IMG/VR virus record: IMGVR_UViG_3300025585_000119
Coordinates: 1 to 31,723 of that record
From: a virus
Strand: one strand, 5' to 3'
Length of the DNA stretch: 31,723 nt
The translations under genes and the position numbers were made by a program. A model generated the notes under the pieces. The model saw nothing but the letters and a program-made list of their open reading frames with translations. It did no database searches and was not told the origin of the DNA. Shown here one piece after another: positions 19,990-27,161 of this stretch (the stretch's first letter is position 1; each line of letters starts with the position of its first letter).

Positions 19990-22080
19990 TTAGTTAGCCA
20001 TCACATTGACTGGCTTGGGTGGTCTTAAATTTTGAATTCCTTGAGCTATTTGAATTTGGGCATTTAATTGAGCCTGTTGAATAACTGCAGCTTGTGCCAT
20101 GATTTCCCTGATTTGCTGCTGCACATCCACATTTTGGTTCTGTGCGTCCAGGGTGGCCTTGAAATCCTCAGCAGATCCAGCAGTGATGGCTGCAGCAAAC
20201 TTGACTTCACCAAGTCCTGTGGCTTCTTTTAATTTTTTGAGTGCATTGGCTGAACCAATGGCAAATGCTTGGAAACCCTGTTCAGTGCCATCCAGCATCA
20301 AGTTCAGCCGTTCCAGTTCATTTTCATAAATCTGCAATGGTGTCAGATTATCATCCAGAAATTTTTTCCATTTAGGTGTTTCTGGCAGAATATTTATGTT
20401 GTTTATGGCTTCTTCAAATTTCCTTGCATTTTCAGCAAATGGGTCAAACTGATTATTTAAATTCTCAATGTCATCTATCAATGGTTTTAAATTTGGCAAT
20501 GGGCCTAAATTTTCCAAAGGCTTCACATTTGGTTTTGGCCTTAATGCTGCCAATTGATCTTTACTTGGGCCTATTATGGGTGGTGTGATTATGTTTGAAT
20601 TATCAATGTTTATTTTTTCTGTTGTTAAATCATCAATTAATTTTTTTATGTTTTCAAGTTCTTTGACACCATCAATCAGGATGATGACAAAAGGTCTTAA
20701 TTCATTGACAAAGTTTTTTGCTGATGTGACAAGGTCATTTGCTATTGTTTCAATCTTTCCCAGCATTTCTTCAACAGTCATCTGTTCAGTGGTGATTTCC
20801 CAATTTGCCAGAAAATCTTCCAAACCTTTCAAAACCATGTCTGAAATTTTTGCTATAGCTGCACCAACTTTTTCCAAGAATGGTGCAAACTGCTCAACTT
20901 TCTCAAACATTTTTTCAAAAAATCCATTCACTGAATCTTTTAAATTTACCAAGCCAAAACCATTTAAGATTTTTAAACCTATATTTTGAAACAAAACTTC
21001 AATGTTATTGCTTGCCTGTGACCAGATTCCATTAAAACTATTTGCTGATTCTTCTGCTGCTGCCAGCATGTTGGGCATGTTAGCACTGTCTGCAATGGCC
21101 TGTGTAGCTTGGGAAACACTTACCAGCCCCTGTTGGACTCTTCTTTTTGCTTCCTCAACACTGACACCCATTCTGGATGCCAAGGCTTCAAAGACTGGGA
21201 TGCCTTCCTCAGCAAGTTTTCCAAGTGCCCCCATGGTGGCACTGCCTTCACTGGCCATGTCGCCAATTTTGTCCACTATAAGATTTAGGATCTTTTCAGG
21301 ATTCCCAAGGGCAACACCCAGGGAATTAAATTTACTGATCAAACCTTGCAAGGCTTCAGGATTAAATTTTAAGGCAGATAACCTTGTAGCAGCTTCACCA
21401 AGTGCAGTGAATGATGCAGATGGGCCCGCCCTCATGATTCCTTGCAGTCCCTTGGCCAATCCTGAAAATCCAGTCATGGCCTTAAGTCTGTTGTCCAGTT
21501 CCTGAAATTTGCTTCCGGCCTCAATGACCTTGGATCCAAAATCCACAATTGAACCAACCAAGGATTTAACAAATGAAATAGCACCATCAAACAGCTTGGT
21601 AAAACCAGCAGTGAAAAAACCTATGCCAAGCATGTCTGTTATTTTTAATCCACCTTTTGCATCTTTCTTTTGCTGCTCTCCACCTGATCTTCCCGCTGCC
21701 CTATTTATCTTTTCTTCCTGGGCAGCTAATTTTGCTTCAGCTTTTTCCAATGCTGTCAATTCCTTGGCCAGCTTTGCAGCAGCTCCTGAATCAATCAACA
21801 TTTGCCTGGCTTGGAGATCAAGTTTCCTGTTGGTTATGTCTGTCTGGGTTGTAAGTGCCTTCTGGCTGGCTGCACTTATCACAGCAGTTTTTTCCAGTTG
21901 GGTCATTGCTGCCCATTGTTTGGCTGCAGATGTGGTCACCCTGTTGGATGATGCGGAAGTGGCTGTGAATGCGTTACCAAGACTAGCTGATTTTGCTGCT
22001 GCTGCATCAAGGCTTGAAACAAATCCAGACAGATCTGCCGTGACACTTAGACTGGCCCGTCCCAATGATGTGTCAGCCAT
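19990..22080 (-). CDS. Tape measure protein
   Basis: This 696-residue protein is the longest virion gene after the chaperone pair, as expected for the tape measure that sets tail length. It has an N-terminal helical part with charged, alanine-rich repeats (about 40-140) and a tape-measure type domain (roughly 150-400: GFTKLFDGAISFVKSLVGSIVDFGSKVIEAG, FNSLGVALGNPEKILNLIVDKIGDMASEG, EEGIPVFEALASRMGVSVEEAKRRVQQG). A helical C-terminal half rich in Leu/Ile/Asn follows. At the usual 1.5 Angstrom per residue it predicts a tail of roughly 100 nm. The second ATG (22080) lies nine bases after AGGG and is preferred to the first (22086), which overlaps the upstream stop. Confidence 0.93.
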   Translation of the reverse strand: MADTSLGRASLSVTADLSGFVSSLDAAAAKSASLGNAFTATSASSNRVTTSAAKQWAAMTQLEKTAVISAASQKALTTQTDITNRKLDLQARQMLIDSGAAAKLAKELTALEKAEAKLAAQEEKINRAAGRSGGEQQKKDAKGGLKITDMLGIGFFTAGFTKLFDGAISFVKSLVGSIVDFGSKVIEAGSKFQELDNRLKAMTGFSGLAKGLQGIMRAGPSASFTALGEAATRLSALKFNPEALQGLISKFNSLGVALGNPEKILNLIVDKIGDMASEGSATMGALGKLAEEGIPVFEALASRMGVSVEEAKRRVQQGLVSVSQATQAIADSANMPNMLAAAEESANSFNGIWSQASNNIEVLFQNIGLKILNGFGLVNLKDSVNGFFEKMFEKVEQFAPFLEKVGAAIAKISDMVLKGLEDFLANWEITTEQMTVEEMLGKIETIANDLVTSAKNFVNELRPFVIILIDGVKELENIKKLIDDLTTEKINIDNSNIITPPIIGPSKDQLAALRPKPNVKPLENLGPLPNLKPLIDDIENLNNQFDPFAENARKFEEAINNINILPETPKWKKFLDDNLTPLQIYENELERLNLMLDGTEQGFQAFAIGSANALKKLKEATGLGEVKFAAAITAGSAEDFKATLDAQNQNVDVQQQIREIMAQAAVIQQAQLNAQIQIAQGIQNLRPPKPVNVMAN

Positions 22081-22082
22081 GA

Positions 22083-22373
22083 TCATTCACCCTTTTTGGC
22101 CATGCCCTTTAGGGCATCAAAAACTTTAAGTGGGTCCATCCCCTTGGATCTTTCACCCAGCCAGTCAGGGATGAAATCCTGAAGTGTGTGCTTGTTTGTT
22201 GACACACAGGAAACCACTGTCATCATCATCAAACCAAAAAGGTAATCCATCCTGGCATCACCCAAAGGTTCAATCCTTGACAGTGCAACCCATTCCATGA
22301 ATTCTGAATGGGGCATTTCCTCAAGTTCTTCCACTGTCCGTCCCAGATGACCTGCCAGCCTGAACAAAAACAA
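22083..22373 (-). CDS. Tail assembly chaperone C-terminal (GT-type) extension
   Basis: This frame encodes about 96 residues (LFLFRLAGHLGRTVEELEEMPHSEFMEWVALSRIEPLGDARMDYLFGLMMM), the pattern of the lambda gpT/DUF4035-like part of the frameshifted tail chaperone. Its only start is a TTG at 22373 with no ribosome binding site. The frame is open backwards without a stop to the slippery site 22400-22394 in the upstream gene. It is therefore expected to be made as a -1 fusion of about 220 residues, as in lambda G-GT, which loads tube subunits onto the tape measure. The end overlaps the tape measure gene region by a few bases. Confidence 0.82.
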   Translation of the reverse strand: MFLFRLAGHLGRTVEELEEMPHSEFMEWVALSRIEPLGDARMDYLFGLMMMTVVSCVSTNKHTLQDFIPDWLGERSKGMDPLKVFDALKGMAKKGE

Positions 22374-22390
22374 CCTGGGTGGACAGTCCC

Positions 22391-22744
22391 TTAGTTTTTT
22401 TCCAGTTCCTCTACAGCACCAGGACCAATCTTGTTAACCTTCAGGATGCCATCAAATATTTTTTCAAGGATGGTTGCTGGTAGTTTGTTGATTTCAGGCA
22501 GGTCAGCTTCCGTGAAAATCGGTTGCCCCAATTCATCACAGCAACCCTTAACCAACATTCTGGCCCTTAAATTATCTGGGGTTTTTCCTTTTGACTTGGC
22601 AGCATTAAATTCACTATCAATCTGGTCCCGTTCCCCAACTGTCAGGGACCTGACCCACACAGACCCTTCCCATTCCTCTATCTGGATTTCCTGCCTGGGC
22701 AGGTTGTTTTTCTTGGAAAGGATCTGTGCCCTGTCTAAAGCCAT
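22391..22744 (-). CDS. Tail assembly chaperone (G-type)
   Basis: This 117-residue protein matches phage tail assembly chaperones in the lambda G position. The core reads VWVRSLTVGERDQIDSEFNAAK, RARMLVKGCCDELGQPIFTEADLPEINKLPATILEKIFDGILKVN, the helical fold of that family, and it ends VEELEKN. It lies between the tube protein and the tape measure gene. The last codons GAA AAA AAC precede the TAA stop and form the slippery site that gives the extended form. The chaperone is needed in far more copies than the fusion, which fits a low-frequency shift. The ribosome binding site is typical and the gap to the tube gene is nine bases. Confidence 0.88.
   Translation of the reverse strand: MALDRAQILSKKNNLPRQEIQIEEWEGSVWVRSLTVGERDQIDSEFNAAKSKGKTPDNLRARMLVKGCCDELGQPIFTEADLPEINKLPATILEKIFDGILKVNKIGPGAVEELEKN
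22394..22400 (-). promoter_or_regulatory. Programmed -1 ribosomal frameshift slippery site
   Basis: On the minus strand the heptamer A AAA AAC is read in frame as GAA AAA AAC, directly before the TAA stop. The -1 frame continues CTA AGG GAC TGT CCA CCC AGG without a stop into the GT-type extension. The heptamer fits the canonical X XXY YYZ pattern exactly. Bacterial ribosomes slip on such sequences, and the stop immediately downstream leaves time to shift. Confidence 0.85.
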
Positions 22745-22753
22745 AAAAACTCC

Positions 22754-23146
22754 TTAATCTGGATAACAAATTCCACTGACCTTGACTGTGAAAGTTGCCT
22801 TTATAATTTCATCACCAACAATGTTGTCAATTTGCCTGGAAGTGATGAAACCACTGATGGTGATTGACCTGGTGTTTGGTGATGGCAGAGCTATGACAAA
22901 GTTGCTCGCTGTCCGAGCCACTGCCAATGCGTTCAATGCATCCCATCCTGCTGTCGTAAAGTGGCACTGAAATGTCATTTCACCAGGATCTTCCCATCCA
23001 GCAATGAAAGTATGGGTTTGATCAGCAGTGCTTAGATTGCTGGTTTGAATGCTGGTGATTTTGCTGCTGGGTGGGGTGATGCTCAACACCTCTGCTACCT
23101 CAGTCCCAGCAGTTAAAGTGACACCATATCCTGTTTGAATCGCCAT
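22754..23146 (-). CDS. Major tail tube protein
   Basis: This 130-residue protein is beta-rich and fits the compact tube-forming fold of siphovirus tail proteins. It has VLSITPPSSKITSIQTSNLSTADQTHTF, then IAGWEDPGEMTFQCHF, a helix (GWDALNALAVARTASNFVIALPS) and a beta end with EIIKATFTVKVSG. In that family these residues stack in hexameric rings that form the tail tube around the tape measure. It sits directly before the chaperone genes and directly after the tail-completion gene, as expected. It is short compared with lambda gpV (about 246 residues) but normal for other siphoviruses that lack an Ig-like domain. Confidence 0.85.
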   Translation of the reverse strand: MAIQTGYGVTLTAGTEVAEVLSITPPSSKITSIQTSNLSTADQTHTFIAGWEDPGEMTFQCHFTTAGWDALNALAVARTASNFVIALPSPNTRSITISGFITSRQIDNIVGDEIIKATFTVKVSGICYPD

Positions 23147-23149
23147 GGC

Positions 23150-23572
23150 TTAGCCTCCAAAAAAGTCTGTGACAGATTCCGAAAAAGTTACAACCAGATC
23201 CACTGTGGCCCTGTGAATTCCAGTATCCTTGGCATTTTCCAGATCCCATCCAACAGATTCAGAATCGAATTTGCAGATGTGGATGTAAGTGGTGCCCCAG
23301 TTGCCTTGGAATCCATCAGTCCTTAGTCTAATTTGTTCCATGATGTTTTCGCAAACTGTACGGCTTGCACCATAGACATCCAGTTGCATTCTGGCAGTGC
23401 AAATTCCCACAGCCCTTTTAAGGGTGACTTCCCGATCAGTTGAAGTCTTAGTGTAAATGATCATTGGAAGTGTCGCACTTTGTGGTGCTGCATCAGGATA
23501 AATCCTGGTATTAACCAATGTGGTAATGGCTGTTTCATTGGTAAGGTAGTCATAAAGTTCTGCTTCAATCAT
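23150..23572 (-). CDS. Tail completion/terminator protein (DUF3168-like)
   Basis: This 140-residue protein resembles the DUF3168/gp17-like family of tail terminators that cap the head-proximal end of the tail tube. It begins with a helix and a loop (IEAELYDYLTNETAITTLVNTRIYPDAAPQSATLPMIIYTKTS), then a strand-rich core (TARMQLDVYGASRTVCENIMEQIRLRTDG), and ends with ATVDLVVTFSESV. These are the usual family landmarks. The ATG overlaps the gp10-like stop by four bases (ATGA), the common arrangement in head-tail joining genes. The call is good; I have no direct test of terminator function. Confidence 0.83.
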   Translation of the reverse strand: MIEAELYDYLTNETAITTLVNTRIYPDAAPQSATLPMIIYTKTSTDREVTLKRAVGICTARMQLDVYGASRTVCENIMEQIRLRTDGFQGNWGTTYIHICKFDSESVGWDLENAKDTGIHRATVDLVVTFSESVTDFFGG

Positions 23573-24174
23573 TTTTTGCCCCCTTTTGGTTTTCCAAAAC
23601 TGGCAATGATTTCCTTAAGCTTTTCAGCAAACCTTGAATAAATTTCTGAACCAGAAATTTTTAAGGCAGGCATCATGAATGGCTTGGCCCTTGCACCAGG
23701 GTGAATCCAAGATTTAAATCTTCCGGGCATTACAGGGCCAACAAATGATTTTAATTTTTCCTTGGCCCTTGGGCTGACTGTGTGGGATGCTGTGCCACTT
23801 TCAACCAAATGAGTGTAAAAAGCAGGGATGATGGTTTTTCCCTGAGTGCTGGTGTATTTTTTCAACCTTGGACCAACCAATCCCAACACTTTTTTATTTT
23901 TACCCCTGCCAAATTTTTTGGATTTTATACTGATGGACCTTTTTAAAATGCCTGTGGTGGCCTTTAAATGTTTCTTATTGCCCTTCATTTTTTTTGGTGC
24001 CAAAGACTTTACTTTTTCTTGAAGTGGCTTTAATGCGTATTTCATGGCCATTGCCAGCTTAGCATCTGCCTTAGGTCCTGACATGTCCCTGAAAGTCTGG
24101 ATCAATTCATCCAATCCCTGAATGTTGACCTTTCCCCTTTTGATCAAAATTGATTTGTCTAATTTTCCCATCAT
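23569..24174 (-). CDS. HK97 gp10-like head-tail joining protein
   Basis: This 201-residue protein is basic and resembles the HK97 gp10 family. It has a helical N-terminal half (LIQTFRDMSGPKADAKLAMAMKYALKPLQEKVKSLAPKK), a glycine/lysine-rich loop region (KKHLKATTGILKRSISIKSKKFGRGKNKK) and strands with YTHLVESGTASHTV and HPGARAKPFMMPAL, which match the family's typical VExGT..h and P.PF.rPA patterns. It acts in tail-head joining or as a tail completion factor. The ATG overlaps the head-closure stop by four bases; an ATG one codon further is also possible. Family call is good. Confidence 0.83.
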   Translation of the reverse strand: MMGKLDKSILIKRGKVNIQGLDELIQTFRDMSGPKADAKLAMAMKYALKPLQEKVKSLAPKKMKGNKKHLKATTGILKRSISIKSKKFGRGKNKKVLGLVGPRLKKYTSTQGKTIIPAFYTHLVESGTASHTVSPRAKEKLKSFVGPVMPGRFKSWIHPGARAKPFMMPALKISGSEIYSRFAEKLKEIIASFGKPKGGKK

Positions 24175-24491
24175 GCAACCCTTTCCACCACATCCACCTG
24201 AAGCATTTCATTGGATTCATTGGGGTTTAGGATGCTTAAAATGTCGAATATTCGATTATCTCTTTTCAACCTGTGCCTGTGGGTCAATGTGTCAAAGTAC
24301 CTGAATATGACCCTGTGGGTGGTCTCAGGCCTGACTTGGCTGGCATAGAACTGTTCCCGGTCTGATAGTGGATTGATGGCAGCCCATCTGACATGGGTGG
24401 TTTGCCATGTGGTGACAGTCTGACCCATGCTGTCCCGTGTTTCAGTAGGGGACTGGATTTCAATTCTGTGCTGTAACTGGCCAGATTTCAT
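24171..24491 (-). CDS. Head closure protein (SPP1 gp16/HK97 gp7-like)
   Basis: Starting at the ATG 24491, this 106-residue protein reads MKSGQLQHRIEIQSPTETRDSMGQTVTTWQTTHVRWAAINPLSDREQFYASQVRPETTHRVIFRYFDTL, the standard head closure pattern: L.HRI.I, then D..G..T.TW and R.T H.I.IRY. A longer frame to 24674 adds 61 residues with no domain match and lies inside the connector gene. It forms a ring that closes the portal after DNA is packed. The start shares bases with the connector stop (TGATG), so the two are coupled. The start choice is well supported. Confidence 0.88.
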   Translation of the reverse strand: MKSGQLQHRIEIQSPTETRDSMGQTVTTWQTTHVRWAAINPLSDREQFYASQVRPETTHRVIFRYFDTLTHRHRLKRDNRIFDILSILNPNESNEMLQVDVVERVA

Positions 24492-25063
24492 CAGTGATAA
24501 ACCCCAGATGCAAACTGCTGGATGATGGACTGCACTGCCAAGGGTGCTTCTGTCAGTGACCCTGTGGTCACAGCTTCCCTGTTTTCGTACAAATGGCCCA
24601 CATAAAACAGGATCCCACTTTTTAAAAGTTTTGGAACTGCTGATGGTGCCCACCCTGTGGTGTAAGTGATCCACACAGCATTAATTTTGGATGCCGTTTG
24701 TGGCCACTCTTCATCAAGGGCTGGGGTGATTCTGGCCATGGTGCTTGCCAAATCCTCATTCCAGTCTGCCAATGATTGATCATCCCCATTGGTGTCTGTG
24801 TATTCCACATCTATGACAGAAGTAGTGGGACCCATGGGAAGATAGATGACTTCTGGGAAAGTATCCAGATTCAATTGCAGTGTGGTTTGGGCTATGGAAA
24901 TTTCACAGGCTTTTTCAAAAAAGATCCGGGCTGAACTGATGCACATCTGGATCAATGCATCATCCTGTGATCCATCAACCCTTAGATGGTTTTTTGCCTC
25001 TTGCAGGCTGACTGGTTCCTGGGTGGGTGGTGTCACCACCTGGACTGATCCTTGAAGGTTCAT
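24491..25063 (-). CDS. Head-tail connector (gp6-like)
   Basis: This 190-residue protein matches the gp6-like connector family. Residues 18-30 read VSLQEAKNHLRVD, then DDALIQMCISSARIFFEKACEISIAQTTLQLNLDTFP, a beta part (VIYLPMGPTTSVIDVEYTDTNGD) and a final helix (VPKLLKSGILFYVGHLYENREAV). In HK97 such proteins form a ring below the portal. It has a clear ribosome binding site (GAGGTGA, four to six bases upstream). Its first 89 bases overlap the end of the 88-residue gene in another frame, an unusually long overlap for this genome. The call is strong. Confidence 0.9.
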   Translation of the reverse strand: MNLQGSVQVVTPPTQEPVSLQEAKNHLRVDGSQDDALIQMCISSARIFFEKACEISIAQTTLQLNLDTFPEVIYLPMGPTTSVIDVEYTDTNGDDQSLADWNEDLASTMARITPALDEEWPQTASKINAVWITYTTGWAPSAVPKLLKSGILFYVGHLYENREAVTTGSLTEAPLAVQSIIQQFASGVYH

Positions 25064-25241
25064 TTCTCACCTCAGGCTGAATTTTAGAAATGGATTTTTC
25101 TGACTGTGCTGGTGGTGATGCAGGTTTGGCATAGCCGATCCTGCACCACTCAGCAGCAACATCTTCTGGAAGATCAACAGTCTGGTTGGCTCGAAAAGAT
25201 CTTCCGATACCAACCAGGGATTTTAAAATGATGACTTTCAT
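24975..25241 (-). CDS. Small protein between capsid and connector, unknown
   Basis: This 88-residue protein begins MKVIILKSLVGIGRSFRANQTVDLPEDVAAEWCRIGYAKP, a short beta/alpha pattern seen in small head-region proteins that interact with the connector or capsid. Its tail is disordered and rich in Ser, Pro, Gly and Lys (SEKSISKIQPEVRNEPS to RGKKPSKG). It is coupled to the capsid stop by TAATG. The last 89 bases overlap the connector gene in another frame, so its disordered tail may have arisen by extension past an old stop. Its role may be head-tail joining or capsid decoration. The N-terminal domain seems real; the function is not known. Confidence 0.65.
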   Translation of the reverse strand: MKVIILKSLVGIGRSFRANQTVDLPEDVAAEWCRIGYAKPASPPAQSEKSISKIQPEVRNEPSRISPGGDTTHPGTSQPARGKKPSKG

Positions 25242-26563
25242 TAGGATGCAGCCATCACCAAATGTTTGACAGGATTGTAGGTGGTTGCATTTGCGGTAAG
25301 CAACAAGCCACTGGACCTGTGAATGGCAACCCAGCCAATCTGTCCTGAGGTTGCATAGGTTTCAGATTGGCGAACTATGGTAAGTCCACCATCACCAGCA
25401 ACATCACGAACAAAATATTTGCTGAAATCACCAAACAGCAGAACCTTGGCACTAGCTGCAAGGCTGGATGCCATGTTGCTGTTGAGGGTGACAGGATAAC
25501 CAAGGATGGAAGGCACCCTGGCATCTGCACCTGCATAAGTCTGGCTGAATATTGGTGATCCATTGTCATCCTTCAATTTGGCTATAGCTGCCAAGATTGA
25601 TGGGTGACACATGAAGCCAACATTGCCATTCTGTTTGTATGCCTGATCAACTGAGAAGACCAAATCAATGATCTCATCCACAGTGAAAGCATTGGTAGCG
25701 GCAGCAGTTTTACCTGCAGCACTTCCTACTACCAAGCCCTGGGGCTGGGAACTTCCAGTCCCGGTTGTGAAGTAAGATTCCTGAATCCGGCCAATTCTAA
25801 TCCCGGCCTGCTCTGCCACCAGGGATTCAACATTGATCAAGGAATCCTGCAAAAGTTCATAGCTGGTGAGAACCTGGCCAGAACTGAATTTATAGGCTCC
25901 CATGGTTTTGTTGCTGAAGGTCAAGGCAACTTCACTGATGGAACCATTTTCAGCTATCAAACTTCCAGAATTGCTGGTGTCATCAAGACATGGCATCTGA
26001 ATGTTTGACCCATTACTGGTGCTGATAACAGTTGCGACCTGCCTTACACCATTGTAATCCTTTAGGGCTTGGGTCAGTGTGCCATAGAATTCATCATTGA
26101 CCAAAGCACCACCAATGCTGGTGGATCCAATTCCCTGGGCACGAGCTTCTAAACTCAATTCATTGCTGTTGAGGTCCAAGCCGATTTCATGGGCAGCATT
26201 GGCAAATTCAGATCTGAATCCCCTGGTGCCCTTGAGGAACCAGCCCCTGATGGCATTGGCCTTGTTTGCTGTGGCTTTTTTGTCATTCAGGTCAGTGACC
26301 ACATTGGGTGCAGCTATCGGGAATGCTTTCTTGGAAGACCGCTTAAGGGTTTCCAATTTGTTGGTGTTGGCTTCCCTCTGGCTGTTCATTGCCAGGTCAG
26401 ATTCAAGGTTGGAAACCCTTTCATCTATGGCAGCAACATTTGCAGCCAAGTCATCAAATGCTTGTTGCTCTTCTGGTGTCAATTGGCGTTTGGCCAATTC
26501 TTCCATTTTGGCAACCTTTTCCACTCTCTCAGCCTGAAGGCTTTTCAGTTCAGCAATAGCCAT
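25241..26563 (-). CDS. Major capsid protein, HK97 fold, with N-terminal delta/scaffold domain
   Basis: This 440-residue protein is the major capsid protein. Residues 1-80 are charged and helical (LKSLQAERVEKVAKMEELAKRQL, NVAAIDERVSNLESDLAMNS), the delta domain that acts as internal scaffold and is cut by the prohead protease. The HK97 fold follows (about 110-440) with EFYGTLTQALKDYNGVRQVATVIST, NKTMGAYKFSSGQVLTSYELLQD, SYFTTGTGSSQPQGLV, GFMCHPSILAAIAKL, ILGYPVTLNSNM and LLFGDFSKYFV. All are standard landmarks of the phage major capsid family. AAGGGG precedes the ATG by eight bases. The 143-base leader holds a strong stem (see the RNA entry), so its translation may be regulated. Confidence 0.94.
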   Translation of the reverse strand: MAIAELKSLQAERVEKVAKMEELAKRQLTPEEQQAFDDLAANVAAIDERVSNLESDLAMNSQREANTNKLETLKRSSKKAFPIAAPNVVTDLNDKKATANKANAIRGWFLKGTRGFRSEFANAAHEIGLDLNSNELSLEARAQGIGSTSIGGALVNDEFYGTLTQALKDYNGVRQVATVISTSNGSNIQMPCLDDTSNSGSLIAENGSISEVALTFSNKTMGAYKFSSGQVLTSYELLQDSLINVESLVAEQAGIRIGRIQESYFTTGTGSSQPQGLVVGSAAGKTAAATNAFTVDEIIDLVFSVDQAYKQNGNVGFMCHPSILAAIAKLKDDNGSPIFSQTYAGADARVPSILGYPVTLNSNMASSLAASAKVLLFGDFSKYFVRDVAGDGGLTIVRQSETYATSGQIGWVAIHRSSGLLLTANATTYNPVKHLVMAAS

Positions 26564-26590
26564 AATTTAATCCCCTTAAAATTGGTGCCA

Positions 26591-26640
26591 TTACGCACAG
26601 GCACCTGCCAGGGATGCCCCTGGTGGCAGCCAATGCGTAA
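26591..26640 (-). ncRNA. Structured RNA element in the capsid gene leader
   Basis: In the leader of the capsid gene the outer arms TTACGCA (26591-26597) and TGCGTAA (26634-26640) pair perfectly. GGC (26600-26602) pairs with GCC (26629-26631), and the inner arms CCAGGG (26608-26613) and CCCTGG (26618-26623) pair perfectly around a four-base loop. Together these form one long interrupted hairpin that ends about 28 bases before the capsid start codon. No U-run follows, so it is unlikely to be a simple terminator. It could protect, process or control the capsid mRNA. Confidence 0.6.
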
Positions 26641-26706
26641 ACACTGCATGGATAACCCGATTTTGATTAAGGATTAAATTTTGGCAAACTGTATGGAATG
26701 AAAAAG

Positions 26707-27126
26707 TTATTTTAAATTTTGAAGTTGTTTCTTTTCACCTGCTGTTAATTCAGATTTTGTCTTAATGACAACTTTGCTTTCATACTGGACTAATTGTGGA
26801 AATATTTTGTAAACCTCTCTATAGCAGTCATTTTTATCCCGTTCAAATATGACCCCAAGAACTTGATTTTTTTTATCAGGCATCTGGACTAATGCAATAA
26901 ATTCTTTTTTAGGCTTGGCCAAATGTCTTTTTTCCTGCACTAATTCTTCCATATCAGGTGGTAGGCTGTTTAAAAACAAAGTCCAATCTGTCTGATAAGG
27001 TGGTCTATTTTGCATTTTATCTATTATTTCTGCTACTTCATAACCATTTGAACCAGGTGACCAACCAGTCCCTAACTTTTGAACAATCCACCTTCTCATT
27101 TCATGCACATCTTTAAATACAATCAT
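26707..27126 (-). CDS. Orphan protein between protease and capsid, AT-rich
   Basis: This 139-residue protein is not recognised. It has a helical N-terminal part (MIVFKDVHEMRRWIVQKLGTGW, then GYEVAEIIDKMQ), a proline and tryptophan turn (NRPPYQTDWTLFLNSLPPD), a strand-rich middle (FIALVQMPDKKNQVLGVIFERDK, CYREVYKIFPQL) and a lysine-rich end. The base composition is visibly more AT-rich than the neighbouring head genes, and it is bounded by gaps on both sides (35 and 143 bases) in an otherwise overlapping operon. That suggests an insertion by horizontal transfer. It may be a non-essential cargo gene, an anti-host factor or a head component. Nothing in the sequence decides between these. Confidence 0.6.
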   Translation of the reverse strand: MIVFKDVHEMRRWIVQKLGTGWSPGSNGYEVAEIIDKMQNRPPYQTDWTLFLNSLPPDMEELVQEKRHLAKPKKEFIALVQMPDKKNQVLGVIFERDKNDCYREVYKIFPQLVQYESKVVIKTKSELTAGEKKQLQNLK

Positions 27127-27161
27127 GGTTCCATCCTTATAAAAGTGATGAAATAATTGTA

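Noticed and set aside
21509-22129. A 206-residue open frame on the plus strand
   Set aside because: It lies wholly opposite the tape measure gene, shows no domain and no ribosome binding site, and its composition is that of the reversed Ala/Ser-rich tape measure sequence.
24492-24674. Longer N terminus for the head closure protein
   Set aside because: The added 61 residues lie inside the connector gene, match no family, and the ATG at 24491 gives the normal family length with TGATG coupling.
26591-26640. Intrinsic terminator between the orphan gene and the capsid gene
   Set aside because: The hairpin is strong, but no U-run follows it on the minus strand, and the capsid gene downstream must be expressed at high level.
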